A stretch of DNA of 36,886 bases from an uncultured Paraprevotella sp. (GTDB lineage Bacteria > Bacteroidota > Bacteroidia > Bacteroidales > Bacteroidaceae). This document shows positions 14,694 through 23,128 of this stretch, in pieces. Position 1 is the stretch's first letter. Each line of letters begins with the position of its first letter. A program made the position numbers and the translations under genes. The stretch lies in assembly GCA_944321565.1 (NCBI GenBank), contig CALULT010000032.1:1-36886 (forward strand), given 5' to 3'. The notes beneath the pieces were generated by a model, which was not told the origin of the DNA, ran no database searches, and saw only the letters and a program-made list of their open reading frames with translations.

Positions 14694-15779
14694 TTAGAGT
14701 TCCCTGTGGGCGATGTAGGTGCGCCAGCGTTCCAGCAAGGCAGTCATGTCGGGCGGGAGGGGCGAGGTGAAGTCCATTTCCTGCCCCGTGCGCGGATGGA
14801 CGAAGCCGAGGGTGCGGGCGTGGAGGGCCTGGCGGGGACAGGCGGCGAAACAGTTCTGCACGAACTGCCGGTATTTCCCTGTGGGCATGCCGCGCAGGAT
14901 TTCGTCGCCCCCGTAGCGTGCGTCGTTGAAGAGCGGGTGGCCGATGTGCTTCATGTGCGCCCTGATTTGGTGGGTGCGCCCCGTTTCCAGCCGGCATTCC
15001 ACCCACGACACGTGCCCCAGGTCTTCCAACACGCGGAAGTGGGTCACGGCCGGTTTTCCCGTCCCGCTGCCGGGCGGAAATACGGCCATTTGCATGCGGT
15101 CTTTCGGGTGGCGGCCGATGTTGCCCTCGATGCGCCCTTCCGGTTCGGCGAAAGTGCCCCAGACGAGGGCGTTGTAGAGCCGTCGCGTGGTCTTGTGGAA
15201 AAACTGGCGGCCCAGGTTGGTCTTTGCGTCCGCGTTCTTGGCGGCTACGAGCAGTCCGGATGTGTCCTTGTCGATGCGGTGCACGAGCCCCACGGCGGGG
15301 TCGTTCGGGTCATAGTCGGGGTCGTCCCGCAGGTGCCAGGCGATGGCGTTCACCAGTGTGCCGGTATAATTCCCGCATCCCGGGTGTACCACCAGCCCGG
15401 CCGGTTTGTTGATGACCAGCACGTCGGGGTCTTCATACACGATGTCGAGCGGGATGTCTTCCGGGACGATGTCGTTGTCGTACTTCGGACGGTCGAGCAG
15501 GATGACGATTTCGTCTCCCGGCTTCACCTTGTAGCTGCTTTTCGCGGGGCGGCCGTTCACTAGGATGAAGTCCTGTTCGGCGGCGCGTTGCAGCCGGTTA
15601 CGCGATGTGCCGGCGAGGTGCTCCGTCAGGAACTTGTCGATGCGCATCGGCTTTTGGCCGCTGTCGGCTGTCAGGCGGTGGTGCTCATAGACGGATGTGC
15701 CTTCTTCGTCCGGCTCTTCCTCTTCCGTGTCTCTCCCGCCTATGCTATTATTATATAGTAAATCTTCGTTTTCCTCCAT
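14694..15779 (-). CDS. rluD: RluD-family 23S rRNA pseudouridine synthase
   Basis: This 361-residue enzyme isomerises uridines in 23S rRNA, most likely those of helix 69 as RluD does. An acidic N-terminal stretch (residues 1-30) precedes an S4 RNA-binding domain at about 44-95 (MRIDKFLTEHLAGTSRNRLQ). The catalytic domain carries HRIDKDTSGLLV with catalytic D170. The later GRTHQIRAHMKHIGHP motif is also typical. It sits 31 bases after the PASTA gene and before ddl, a grouping I recognise from other Bacteroidales. RluC and RluA subtypes cannot be fully excluded, but the neighbourhood favours RluD. Confidence 0.9.
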   Translation of the reverse strand: MEENEDLLYNNSIGGRDTEEEEPDEEGTSVYEHHRLTADSGQKPMRIDKFLTEHLAGTSRNRLQRAAEQDFILVNGRPAKSSYKVKPGDEIVILLDRPKYDNDIVPEDIPLDIVYEDPDVLVINKPAGLVVHPGCGNYTGTLVNAIAWHLRDDPDYDPNDPAVGLVHRIDKDTSGLLVAAKNADAKTNLGRQFFHKTTRRLYNALVWGTFAEPEGRIEGNIGRHPKDRMQMAVFPPGSGTGKPAVTHFRVLEDLGHVSWVECRLETGRTHQIRAHMKHIGHPLFNDARYGGDEILRGMPTGKYRQFVQNCFAACPRQALHARTLGFVHPRTGQEMDFTSPLPPDMTALLERWRTYIAHREL

Positions 15780-15810
15780 AGTTGCGTTTTATGGGGTGCT
15801 GAAAGTCCGG

Positions 15811-16464
15811 TCAGGGCAGTTCCGTGCCTGCCGTTTCCATATCTTCCGCATAGGGTATGTCTTCGCTCCCGAGGGCGGGGTCGCCTGAGGTGAAAAGGGA
15901 ATCATCGCCGAAGTCGCCGCTGCCCACCTGCAGGGTCAGTTCCGCGTCGATGGGTATGCGGTCTCCGCCGAAGATGTTCCGCCCGCGGTATTTCACGCCA
16001 TAGACCCATTCGCGCTCGCCGTCCACGTATTCGGGCGGGGTGAGCTTGAGTCCCAAGGCTTTGAGCCGTGCTTCGGCCTCGCGCAGCGAGCTGTTGTCGG
16101 CGATGTCGGGCAGGGGGATGGTGGGTGTGCTGGCCGTGTTCACGGTCAGGTAAATCTCTCGCCCCGGCTTCACGTGGCTTTCGCAGGCGGGCATTTGTTC
16201 CAGCACGGTGCCGGGAGGCAGTGTCTTGTTGTAGCTTGAGTCGGCCACGATGGCGGCCAGTCCTTGGGCTTGGAGTTTGCGTTGGGCATCGGCTGCGCGC
16301 ATGCCTTTCACGTTGGGCACGGTGGCTTCGATGCCGTGCAGTGTATATCGTTCCAGTCCTATCCACACGCCTACCGCGATAGCCACCACGACCAAGAACA
16401 TGGCCAGGAAATTCACCCAAAGGATTTTGCTGGTCAGTTTGCCGAAGAATTCTTTTATCGTCAT
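15811..16464 (-). CDS. PASTA domain membrane protein without kinase domain
   Basis: This 217-residue protein has a short cytoplasmic N-terminus and one membrane segment at about 14-36. Two PASTA domains follow outside the membrane (about 44-113 and 115-190), then an acidic tail. PASTA domains bind peptidoglycan fragments or beta-lactams in Ser/Thr kinases and penicillin-binding proteins. Here there is no kinase or transpeptidase part, as is common in Bacteroidota. It is the first gene of the PASTA-rluD-ddl-acyltransferase-NigD operon, so a cell-wall role is plausible. Domain call is sure; function is inferred. Confidence 0.88.
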   Translation of the reverse strand: MTIKEFFGKLTSKILWVNFLAMFLVVVAIAVGVWIGLERYTLHGIEATVPNVKGMRAADAQRKLQAQGLAAIVADSSYNKTLPPGTVLEQMPACESHVKPGREIYLTVNTASTPTIPLPDIADNSSLREAEARLKALGLKLTPPEYVDGEREWVYGVKYRGRNIFGGDRIPIDAELTLQVGSGDFGDDSLFTSGDPALGSEDIPYAEDMETAGTELP

Positions 16465-16490
16465 GATGAGGTCAACTGAGTATTCGGGTT

Positions 16491-16498
16491 CAAAGTTA
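16491..16498 (-). promoter_or_regulatory. -7 element for the PASTA operon
   Basis: On the minus strand TAACTTTG matches TAnnTTTG, 27 bases before the PASTA ATG. The place of the -33 element is taken by the rpmH terminator hairpin, and no TTTG is seen there. Confidence 0.6.
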
Positions 16499-16507
16499 GC
16501 AATAAAA

Positions 16508-16547
16508 AACAGAAAAGAAGTAAGGATGCCCTTACTTCTTTTCTGTT
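16508..16547 (-). terminator. rpmH terminator, perfect 18-bp hairpin
   Basis: Arms 16508-16525 and 16530-16547 are perfectly complementary over 18 bp around the 4-base loop ATGC. On the minus strand a T run follows (positions 16507-16502). It ends rpmH and could also work in the opposite direction. Confidence 0.9.
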
Positions 16548-16572
16548 TTCTTTCGGAAAAACCGCTAGCGGC

Positions 16573-16728
16573 TTATTTTTTGTGGTGCTCGCTGGAAACG
16601 GTCAGTTTCTTGCGGCCTTTGGCACGACGTGCAGCCAATACCTTACGTCCATTCGCGGTGGACATTCTTTCGCGGAATCCATGTTTTCTTTTTCTCCGCT
16701 TGGTGTGGGGTTGATACGTTCTTTTCAT
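16573..16728 (-). CDS. rpmH: 50S ribosomal protein L34
   Basis: This 51-residue, very basic protein of the large ribosomal subunit begins [18 protein letters not shown] and continues with the L34 signature [19 protein letters not shown]. The C-terminal [11 protein letters not shown] is slightly longer than in E. coli L34. The gene has its own promoter and an 18-bp terminator hairpin. It is divergent from efp and is not next to dnaA or rnpA, as usual outside the classical oriC arrangement. Identity is very sure. Confidence 0.96.
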   Translation of the reverse strand: MKRTYQPHTKRRKRKHGFRERMSTANGRKVLAARRAKGRKKLTVSSEHHKK

Positions 16729-16769
16729 TGCTATATTATGTTTTTATTGTTTGTTCCCGATTCGGGGTG

Positions 16770-16800
16770 CAAAATTAGGCACTTTTTTCAAATAAAGCAA
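16770..16800 (-). promoter_or_regulatory. rpmH promoter
   Basis: On the minus strand TTG (16800-16798) stands 20 bases before TAATTTTG (16777-16770), a full match to the Bacteroidota pattern. About 35 bases of leader follow before the rpmH ATG. Confidence 0.7.
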
Positions 16801-16826
16801 GCTTTAAGCCATTTTCCTCCCCAACT

Positions 16827-16859
16827 TTTGTGTTTTTTTTCTTTTTTCCATTAACTTTG
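16827..16859 (+). promoter_or_regulatory. efp promoter
   Basis: TTTG (16827-16830) is followed after 21 bases by TAACTTTG (16852-16859). A leader of about 58 bases precedes the efp ATG. Confidence 0.75.
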
Positions 16860-16922
16860 CAGGCGAAAAGGAAGAGAATGATTCTTGGAATGGATATTTA
16901 AACTGAATCAAAAGCATATTTT

Positions 16923-17486
16923 ATGATTAACGCTCAAGACATTAAAAAAGGAACTTGCATCCGTTTGGACGGCAAGTTGTATTTCTGTATCGATTTTCTG
17001 CATGTGAAACCCGGAAAGGGCAACACGTTCATGCGCACGAAGTTGAAAGACGTGGTCAACGGCTATGTGCTCGACCGTCGTTTCAACATCGGTGAGGCGT
17101 TGGAAGACGTGCGTGTGGAACGTCGCCCCTATCAGTTCCTTTACCAGGAAGGTGAGGATTACATTTTCATGAACCAGGAAACTTTTGAGCAGATTCCTAT
17201 TGCCAAAGAGCAAATCAACGGTGTGGACTTCATGAAAGAAGGCGAAGTGGTGGACGTGGTGTCCGATGCTTCGACCGAGACCGTGCTCTATGCTGACGTG
17301 CCGACCAAGGTCGTGTTGAAAATCACTTATACGGAACCGGGCCTGAAGGGCGACACGGCTACCAACACGTTGAAACCTGCCACGGTGGAGACCGGGGCCA
17401 CGGTGCGTGTGCCGCTTTTCGTGAACGAAGGTGAAATGATTGAGGTGGACACGCGCGACGGTTCTTATCTTGGCCGTGTGAAGTAA
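16923..17486 (+). CDS. efp: Elongation factor P
   Basis: EF-P enters the ribosomal E site and relieves stalling at polyproline stretches. The 187-residue length and three beta-barrel domains are typical. The tip of domain I reads [10 protein letters not shown], placing the modifiable residue as Lys32 and not the arginine of the EarP-type branch. No modification enzyme is encoded in this window, so the modification type is unknown. The gene has its own promoter and is divergent from rpmH, pairing two translation genes. Identity is very sure. Confidence 0.96.
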   Translation: MINAQDIKKGTCIRLDGKLYFCIDFLHVKPGKGNTFMRTKLKDVVNGYVLDRRFNIGEALEDVRVERRPYQFLYQEGEDYIFMNQETFEQIPIAKEQINGVDFMKEGEVVDVVSDASTETVLYADVPTKVVLKITYTEPGLKGDTATNTLKPATVETGATVRVPLFVNEGEMIEVDTRDGSYLGRVK

Positions 17487-17558
17487 AGCGGGGTTCATTT
17501 TTCATTCCCATAAAGTGAATAATGGGGCGTTTTGCGCCTTGTTGTTCACTTTTTTTGT

Positions 17559-17566
17559 TACCTTTG
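17559..17566 (+). promoter_or_regulatory. Probable -7 element for the GT2-radC-DUF59-lpxH run
   Basis: TACCTTTG matches TAnnTTTG 43 bases before the glycosyltransferase ATG. The -33 partner is unclear (TTG at 17539 is 17 bases away). Confidence 0.5.
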
Positions 17567-17609
17567 CCAGACAACAGCCGTGCAAGAAGCCGTGCATTAT
17601 GATGGAATC

Positions 17610-18701
17610 ATGAAATATTCGTTGATTATACCTGTTTACAATCGTCCTGACGAAGTGGACGAACTTTTGGAAAGCCTGACCGGACAGACGTTTACGGACT
17701 TTGAGGTAATCGTGGTGGAGGACGGCTCGTCATGTCCTTGCCGTGACGTGGTGGAGAAGTATCGGGACAGGTTGGACGTGAAGTATTATGCGAAGGATAA
17801 TTCCGGGCCGGGACAGACCCGGAATTACGGGGCGGAACGTAGTGCGGGCGAGTATTTGATTGTGCTGGATTCCGACTGTGTGCTTCCGCCGGGTTACCTG
17901 CAGGCCGTGGAGGACGAGCTGGCGCGTGAGCCTGCGGATGCGTTTGGAGGGCCGGATCGTGCGCACGAATCGTTCACTCCCGTGCAGAAAGCCATCAATT
18001 ACGCCATGACATCCTTCCTCACCACGGGGGGCATCCGCGGGGGGAAGAAGAAGATGGACAAATTCTATCCGCGTTCCTTCAACATGGGGGTGCGGTCGGA
18101 GGTTTATCGCCGTTTGGGAGGGTTTTCCAAGATGCGCTTTGGCGAGGACATTGACTTCAGCATCCGCATTTTCAAGGCCGGTTGCCGCTGCCGCCTGTTT
18201 CCCGAAGCATGGGTGTGGCACAAGCGGCGCACGGACTTGAAGAAGTTTTTCAAACAAGTGCATAATTCGGGAATAGCCCGCATCAACCTGTACAAGAAGT
18301 ATCCCGATTCGTTGAAGTTGGTCCACCTCCTGCCTATGGTGTTCACCGTGGGCGTGGCCGTGTTGTTGTTGGCCGCCTTGGTGGGTTGGATAGGTTCCGT
18401 GTGGATATTCCAAATGGAGCATCGTTATGTCTATGCGGTGGAGATGCCCGGGTTGGCGGAGCATGAGCACGTGTTCCATGCCTTGTCCTGGATTCCTTTG
18501 CTGCCTTTGTTGCTATTTGCCCTGTTGGCTTTTGTGGATGCCATGGCGCGCAACCGCGACATGGGCGTGGGAGTGTTGGCAGTGGCGGCATCTTTCGTGC
18601 AACTCACCGGATACGGTACAGGGTTCATCCGCGCATGGTGGCAGCGCATGGTGCGGGGAAAAGACGAGTTCTCGGCTTTTGAAAAGAACTTTTATAAATA
18701 G
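17610..18701 (+). CDS. Family 2 glycosyltransferase with C-terminal membrane segments
   Basis: This 363-residue protein begins MKYSLIIPVYNRPDEV, the GT2 (GT-A fold) start. The metal-binding DSD motif is at 87-89 (VLDSDCVLPPGYL), and FGGPDRAHE is typical of the acceptor side. FGEDIDFSIR provides a catalytic ED-like acidic pair. After about residue 230 come three hydrophobic stretches (roughly 234-262, 294-312 and 320-340), so it is a membrane-bound transferase. ATG 17610 is chosen because the GT2 fold begins there; the longer frame from 17532 includes promoter sequence. It probably adds sugars to a lipid or envelope glycan. Donor and acceptor cannot be told. Confidence 0.85.
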   Translation: MKYSLIIPVYNRPDEVDELLESLTGQTFTDFEVIVVEDGSSCPCRDVVEKYRDRLDVKYYAKDNSGPGQTRNYGAERSAGEYLIVLDSDCVLPPGYLQAVEDELAREPADAFGGPDRAHESFTPVQKAINYAMTSFLTTGGIRGGKKKMDKFYPRSFNMGVRSEVYRRLGGFSKMRFGEDIDFSIRIFKAGCRCRLFPEAWVWHKRRTDLKKFFKQVHNSGIARINLYKKYPDSLKLVHLLPMVFTVGVAVLLLAALVGWIGSVWIFQMEHRYVYAVEMPGLAEHEHVFHALSWIPLLPLLLFALLAFVDAMARNRDMGVGVLAVAASFVQLTGYGTGFIRAWWQRMVRGKDEFSAFEKNFYK

Positions 18702-18707
18702 AGTGGT

Positions 18708-19454
18708 ATGGACACCGTGAAACTGAACATCAAACAATGGGCCGAGGACGACCGTCCGCGCGAGAAACTGATGCAGAAAGGTGCGTCGGCTTTGAGCAAT
18801 GCGGAGTTGCTGGCCATTTTGATTGGTTCAGGGAACGTGGACGAGTCGGCGGTGGCGTTGATGAAGCGTGTGTTGGCCGATTGCGACAACCGGTTGAAGA
18901 CGCTGGGGCGGATGTCGCTCGAGGAACTGACCGGATGCGTGGAAGTCACGGATGGGCACACCGGGAAAAAGAGAATGGCGCGGCGCTACAAGGGGCTGGG
19001 CGAGGCGAAAGCCGTGACCATCCTGGCGGCATGCGAGCTGGGACGCCGCCGGATGGAAGAGGAGGCGGTGGAACTGCCGGCCATCCGTTCGAGCGTGGAT
19101 TTGTACCATTATTTTTTGCCGCAGATGCAGGACTTGTTCCATGAAGAGTGTTACGTGCTCCTGATGAACCAGGCCTGCCGGATCATGGACAAGATGTTGG
19201 TGAGCAAAGGGGGGCTGACGGAAACGGCCGTGGACATCCGGCTGATTCTTCGCGAAGCCTTGTTGCGCCGTGCGCCGGTCATCGCGCTTTGCCACAACCA
19301 TCCGTCGGGCAACTTGCGTCCCAGCGCGGAGGACGACCGTTTGACAGACAAGCTGTTGAAGGCATGCCGGATGATGAACATCCGCCTGCTGGATCATATC
19401 ATCGTGGCCGACGGGGGCTTTTACAGCTATTGCGAAGAAGGGAAATTGAATTGA
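18708..19454 (+). CDS. radC: RadC family JAB1/MPN (JAMM) protein
   Basis: This 248-residue RadC protein starts 6 bases after the glycosyltransferase stop. The N-terminal UPF0758-type helix-hairpin-helix part (about 20-115) has LSNAELLAILIGSG. The C-terminal JAMM domain carries H196-N-H198-P-S-G and D209/D210, a zinc-peptidase-like site. Despite the name, a DNA repair role is not established; members may act as nucleases or proteases. The protein has normal length with all metal ligands present. Family is very sure; activity is open. Confidence 0.92.
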   Translation: MDTVKLNIKQWAEDDRPREKLMQKGASALSNAELLAILIGSGNVDESAVALMKRVLADCDNRLKTLGRMSLEELTGCVEVTDGHTGKKRMARRYKGLGEAKAVTILAACELGRRRMEEEAVELPAIRSSVDLYHYFLPQMQDLFHEECYVLLMNQACRIMDKMLVSKGGLTETAVDIRLILREALLRRAPVIALCHNHPSGNLRPSAEDDRLTDKLLKACRMMNIRLLDHIIVADGGFYSYCEEGKLN

Positions 19455-19474
19455 AAGGATTTTAAGACACATAT

Positions 19475-19807
19475 ATGGAAAAGGAAAAGGACAAACCGGA
19501 GAAATTGCAGGTGGAAGAGAAGGTGATAGAGATGTTGCGCACTGTGTATGACCCGGAAATCCCGGTCAACGTCTATGACTTGGGCCTGATTTATAAGATA
19601 GACTTGGCGGACGATTATGCGTTGAGCGTGGACATGACGCTGACCGCACCCAATTGTCCGGCGGCGGATTTCATCATGGAAGATGTCCGTGAGAAATTGG
19701 AGAGCATTGCGCATGTGAAATCAGTGGAGGTCAACCTCGTGTTTGAACCGGAGTGGAACAAAGACATGATGACCGAAGAGGCTAAAATGGAATTGGGATT
19801 CTTGTGA
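19475..19807 (+). CDS. DUF59/MIP18 family iron-sulfur assembly protein (SufT-like)
   Basis: This 110-residue protein consists of one MIP18 (DUF59) domain. It has the TVYDPEIPVNVYDLGLIY segment (residues 23-40) and the LTAPNCPAADF segment with the conserved cysteine C61. Members help maturation of iron-sulfur proteins, as SufT and the eukaryotic MIP18 do. No suf genes are nearby. It begins 20 bases after radC and its stop overlaps lpxH by 4 bases, so the three are probably co-translated. Family is sure; the client proteins are unknown. Confidence 0.88.
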   Translation: MEKEKDKPEKLQVEEKVIEMLRTVYDPEIPVNVYDLGLIYKIDLADDYALSVDMTLTAPNCPAADFIMEDVREKLESIAHVKSVEVNLVFEPEWNKDMMTEEAKMELGFL

Positions 19808-20574
19808 TGAAAAGCGTGTATTTTCTTTCTGACGCCCATCTGGGTTGCCGTTCCATTCCGCATGACCGGACACGGGAACGCCGTTTGGTGCGTTTCCTGG
19901 ATAGTGTGAAGCACAAGGCTTCGGCGGTATATCTCTTAGGGGATATTTTCGACTTTTGGTATGAATACAAGACGGTGGTGCCGAGGGGTTATACCCGTTT
20001 TCTAGGAAAAATCAGCGAGTTGACCGATTTGGGGGTTGAGGTGCATTTCTTTACGGGAAACCATGACATTTGGTGCGGCGACTACCTGGTGAAGGAATGC
20101 GGTGTGACGTTGCACACCAAACCTGTGACGATTGAAATCGGCGACAGGGTGTTCATGTTGGCGCACGGCGACGGACTGGGCGACCCCGATCGCAGTTTCC
20201 GTTTGCTCAGGCGGGTGTTCCACAACCGGACATGCCAGCGGTTGTTTGCGTGCATTCATCCCCGTTGGGCGGTGGACTTCGGATTGTCGTGGGCGGCACA
20301 TAATCGGTTGAAACACGGTGTGGAGGGTGGCGATCCTCCCTACATGGGTGAAGATAAGGAATACCTTGTGCAATTTGCGAAGGACTACCTGAAAACGCAT
20401 TCCGACATCAATTATTTCATTTTCGGGCACCGCCATATAGAGTTGGATCTGATGCTTTCGCGCACCAGCCGCCTGTTGATTCTCGGCGATTGGATCACGC
20501 AGTTCACTTATGTTGTCTTCGATGGCGAGAACCTCTTCATGGAAAACTTTGTGGAAGGTGAGACGCGGTTGTGA
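19804..20574 (+). CDS. lpxH: UDP-2,3-diacylglucosamine diphosphatase
   Basis: LpxH cleaves UDP-2,3-diacylglucosamine to lipid X in lipid A synthesis, at the cytoplasmic membrane. The 256-residue protein is a metallophosphoesterase with D9 and H11 in SDAHLG, D46 in LLGDIFDFWYEY, N85-H86-D87 in GNHDIW, the MLAHGDGLG block and FGHRHI near the end. GDIFDFW distinguishes LpxH from general calcineurin-like phosphatases. It overlaps the DUF59 gene by 4 bases (ATGA). It is the last gene of the run and ends before a convergent terminator. Assignment is good; a paralogous phosphoesterase is the only alternative. Confidence 0.87.
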   Translation: MMKSVYFLSDAHLGCRSIPHDRTRERRLVRFLDSVKHKASAVYLLGDIFDFWYEYKTVVPRGYTRFLGKISELTDLGVEVHFFTGNHDIWCGDYLVKECGVTLHTKPVTIEIGDRVFMLAHGDGLGDPDRSFRLLRRVFHNRTCQRLFACIHPRWAVDFGLSWAAHNRLKHGVEGGDPPYMGEDKEYLVQFAKDYLKTHSDINYFIFGHRHIELDLMLSRTSRLLILGDWITQFTYVVFDGENLFMENFVEGETRL

Positions 20575-20703
20575 GCCGCGTCAGGTCGTGGTGGGTTTAA
20601 TGGATTCTTGTTGGCGGGAGGACCAGGAGGTCTTCTCGCTTTTGTTTGCCTGTGTCCTGTCGTGCCAGGATTTGGTCCGAATGTTTTTTCGTAAGAAACA
20701 AAA

Positions 20704-20738
20704 GCAGTCCGGCGCGGGCTGGCCGCGAACCGGACTGC
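20704..20738. terminator. Terminator-like hairpin between convergent lpxH and ackA
   Basis: GCAGTCCGG (20704-20712) pairs with CCGGACTGC (20730-20738). An inner CGCGG/CCGCG stem has a GCTGG loop, with an AA bulge. AAACAAAA lies to the left and AATATTTTATT to the right, so it can serve both directions. Confidence 0.8.
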
Positions 20739-20768
20739 AATATTTTATTGGGAGTAGGAACTTTCCGC

Positions 20769-21962
20769 TTAAATCAATGCCATGGTGTCTTTGGCAATCA
20801 TCAGTTCCTCGTCGGTGGGGATGACGCAGACGGTCACCTTGCTGTCGGGGGTGGAGATGATGGCCTCTTCGCCGCGCACGGTGTTGTTCTTGGCTTTGTC
20901 GAGCGAAACGCCAAGGTAGTCCAGTCCGTCGCAGAACGCTTCACGCATGTCGGCTTGGTTTTCGCCCACGCCGCCGGTGAAGAGGATGACATCCACGCCG
21001 TTCATGGCGGCGGCATACGCGCCGATGTATTTCTTTACGCGGTAGGCATACATGTCAAGGGCCAGACGGCAACGTTTATTGCCATCCTTTGCTGCGGCTA
21101 TGACTTCGCGCATGTCGGACGACACGCCGGTCACGCCGAGCACACCCGATTTCTTGTTCAGCAGGTTGGACATTCCCGTAGGAGCCAGTCCTTCTTTTTC
21201 CATGATGAATGTCACGGCACCGCCGTCCACGTCGCCCGAACGGGTGCCCATCATCAGTCCTTCCAGCGGGGTCAGTCCCATGGAGGTGTCGATGCACTTG
21301 CCGTCCTTCACGGCCGAAATGGAGCCGCCGTTGCCCACGTGGCAGGTGATGATGCGGCTGCCTTCGGGTTTGATGCCGAGGTACTCGCACACGCGGTGTG
21401 ACACGTAGCGGTGCGACGTACCATGGAAGCCATAGCGGCGGATACCATATTTTTTGTACATCTCATACGGCAGGGCGTACATGTAGGCATGTTCGGGCAT
21501 GGTCTGGTGGAAAGCCGTGTCGAACACCCCCACTTGGGGGATGGAGGGCAGCAGTTCGGAAACGGCAGCCACGCCTTTCAGGTTGGCCGGGTTGTGCAGC
21601 GGGGCAAGGTCGTTGCAGGCCTTGAAGGCTTCCAGCACTTCAGGGGTGAGCAACATGCTCTTGTTGAACTTTTCGCCGCCGTGCACCATGCGGTGGCCCA
21701 CAGCACCGAGTTCGTCCAGCGACTTCAGTGCGCCGAGCTCAGGGTCGGTCAGGATGTGGAAAATGAATTGCACACCCTTGGTATGTTCGGGAATGTCTTC
21801 CTCAATGATTTTCTTCGTGCCGTCGGGCAGCGTCATTTTCAGGAACGAACCGGGCAGGCCGATTTTCTCGATGCCGCCTTGCGCCATGACGGAGTGGTTG
21901 TCCATGTTGTACAGCTTGTACTTGATGGACGAGCTGCCGCAGTTTAATACTAATATCTTCAT
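20769..21962 (-). CDS. ackA: Acetate kinase
   Basis: AckA converts acetyl phosphate and ADP to acetate and ATP, the energy-yielding end of fermentation. The 397-residue length is standard. MKILVLNCGSSSIKYKL is the N-terminal ASKHA phosphate loop. GHRMVHGGEKF, FHGTSHRYV, CHVGNGGSI and FTGGVGENQ are the other classic blocks. It lies 27 bases after pta and shares its transcript. Together with nifJ at the window's right end it forms the pyruvate to acetate route. Identity is very sure. Confidence 0.97.
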   Translation of the reverse strand: MKILVLNCGSSSIKYKLYNMDNHSVMAQGGIEKIGLPGSFLKMTLPDGTKKIIEEDIPEHTKGVQFIFHILTDPELGALKSLDELGAVGHRMVHGGEKFNKSMLLTPEVLEAFKACNDLAPLHNPANLKGVAAVSELLPSIPQVGVFDTAFHQTMPEHAYMYALPYEMYKKYGIRRYGFHGTSHRYVSHRVCEYLGIKPEGSRIITCHVGNGGSISAVKDGKCIDTSMGLTPLEGLMMGTRSGDVDGGAVTFIMEKEGLAPTGMSNLLNKKSGVLGVTGVSSDMREVIAAAKDGNKRCRLALDMYAYRVKKYIGAYAAAMNGVDVILFTGGVGENQADMREAFCDGLDYLGVSLDKAKNNTVRGEEAIISTPDSKVTVCVIPTDEELMIAKDTMALI

Positions 21963-21989
21963 ATATAATAGGTGTAATTTAGCCGTGGG

Positions 21990-23006
21990 TTATTTTTGTT
22001 GCTCTTTGGCGGCGATGGCTTGGTTGGCCGTCACGGCCACCATCGTATAGACATCCTCGATGGAGCATCCGCGCGACAGGTCGTTCACCGGGCGGGCGAT
22101 GCCTTGGAGGATGGGGCCGATGGCTTCAGCATGTCCTAAGCGTTGCACTAGTTTATAGGAGATGTTGCCCACTTCCAGGTTGGGAACAACCAAGACGTTG
22201 GCATGTCCGGCGATTTCAGACCCCGGCGCCTTGCTGGCACCGATGCTGGGCACGAGAGCCGCGTCGGCCTGGAGTTCGCCGTCGATGCTAAGGCCGGGTG
22301 CCATTTCGCGTGCCAGCTTGGTAGCTTCTACCACCTTGTCCACCACTTCGTGCTGGGCGGAGCCTTTGGTGGAGAAACTCAGCATGGCCACTTTGGGGTC
22401 CAATCCGGCCACGGCTTTGGCCGTGCGGGCCGTGCATACGGCGATTTGTGCCAACTGGCTTGCGTCGGGCACGGGAGTCACGGCCACGTCGCCCATGACC
22501 AACACGCCGTTTTTCCCGTAGTTCGGGGCTTTGGTGAGCAGGAGCATGGCACCCGACACGCAGGTGATGCCCGGGGCGGTCTTGATGATTTGCAGGGCCG
22601 GGCGCAGGACGTTGCCCGTCGTGTTGCGTGCGCCGGCCAGTTGCCCGTCGGCATCCCCGGCTTTAATCATGAGGCATCCGAAGAAGAGCGGGTCCAGCAC
22701 TTTTTTCTGGGCTTCTTCCATCGTCATGCCTTTTTTCTTGCGGAGCTCGAAAAGCAATTGTGCGTATTCTTCTTTCTTGGGGCTGGTGGCCGGATTGATG
22801 ATGGTGGCCTTGGAGATGTTGCCCAATCCCCATTTTTTTGCGGCTTCTTCGATTTCCGCCGGGTCACCCAGAATAATCAGGTCGGCCACTTCGTCCGTCA
22901 AGATGCGGTTGGCGGCTTTCAATGTGCGTTCTTCCGTGCCTTCTGGAAGGACGATGCGCTGCTTGTTGGCTTGTGCGCGGGAGATAATCTCATTGAGTAA
23001 GTCCAT
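21990..23006 (-). CDS. pta: Phosphate acetyltransferase
   Basis: Pta turns acetyl-CoA and phosphate into acetyl phosphate for AckA. The 338-residue protein is the short form: only the PTA_PTB catalytic domain, without the DRTGG and AAA N-terminal parts of the long enterobacterial type. MDLLNEIISRAQANKQRIVLPEG is a typical start, and AVAGLDPKVAMLSFSTKGSA and the VPNLEVGNISYKLVQRL block are family signatures. It has its own promoter directly beside the cdaA terminator. Identity is very sure. Confidence 0.96.
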   Translation of the reverse strand: MDLLNEIISRAQANKQRIVLPEGTEERTLKAANRILTDEVADLIILGDPAEIEEAAKKWGLGNISKATIINPATSPKKEEYAQLLFELRKKKGMTMEEAQKKVLDPLFFGCLMIKAGDADGQLAGARNTTGNVLRPALQIIKTAPGITCVSGAMLLLTKAPNYGKNGVLVMGDVAVTPVPDASQLAQIAVCTARTAKAVAGLDPKVAMLSFSTKGSAQHEVVDKVVEATKLAREMAPGLSIDGELQADAALVPSIGASKAPGSEIAGHANVLVVPNLEVGNISYKLVQRLGHAEAIGPILQGIARPVNDLSRGCSIEDVYTMVAVTANQAIAAKEQQK

Positions 23007-23056
23007 ATTTTAAGTCTTTAAAATGATAACTCTACATGGCAATTCTTATAGTTATG

Positions 23057-23064
23057 CAAAATTA
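23057..23064 (-). promoter_or_regulatory. -7 element of the pta-ackA operon
   Basis: TAATTTTG on the minus strand matches TAnnTTTG, with about 50 bases of leader before the pta ATG. The first base of the element is shared with the cdaA terminator stem, and no TTTG -33 element is visible. Confidence 0.6.
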
Positions 23065-23087
23065 CGGTTTTTCACCCGAAAAACCGT
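23064..23087 (-). terminator. Hairpin after cdaA, probable terminator
   Basis: ACGGTTTTTC and GAAAAACCGT form a perfect 10-bp stem with the 4-base loop ACCC (plus-strand view). On the minus strand TAATTTTG follows. It lies about 42 bases after the cdaA stop. Confidence 0.8.
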
Positions 23088-23128
23088 GCTTTTTTCTTGA
23101 TTTATTTTTGAAATGCAGGGTGGGATGT

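Noticed and set aside
12402-15563. Plus-strand readings opposite the acyltransferase, ddl and rluD genes
   Set aside because: Val/Gly/His-rich translations without domains; the minus-strand genes have full family motifs and operon spacing.
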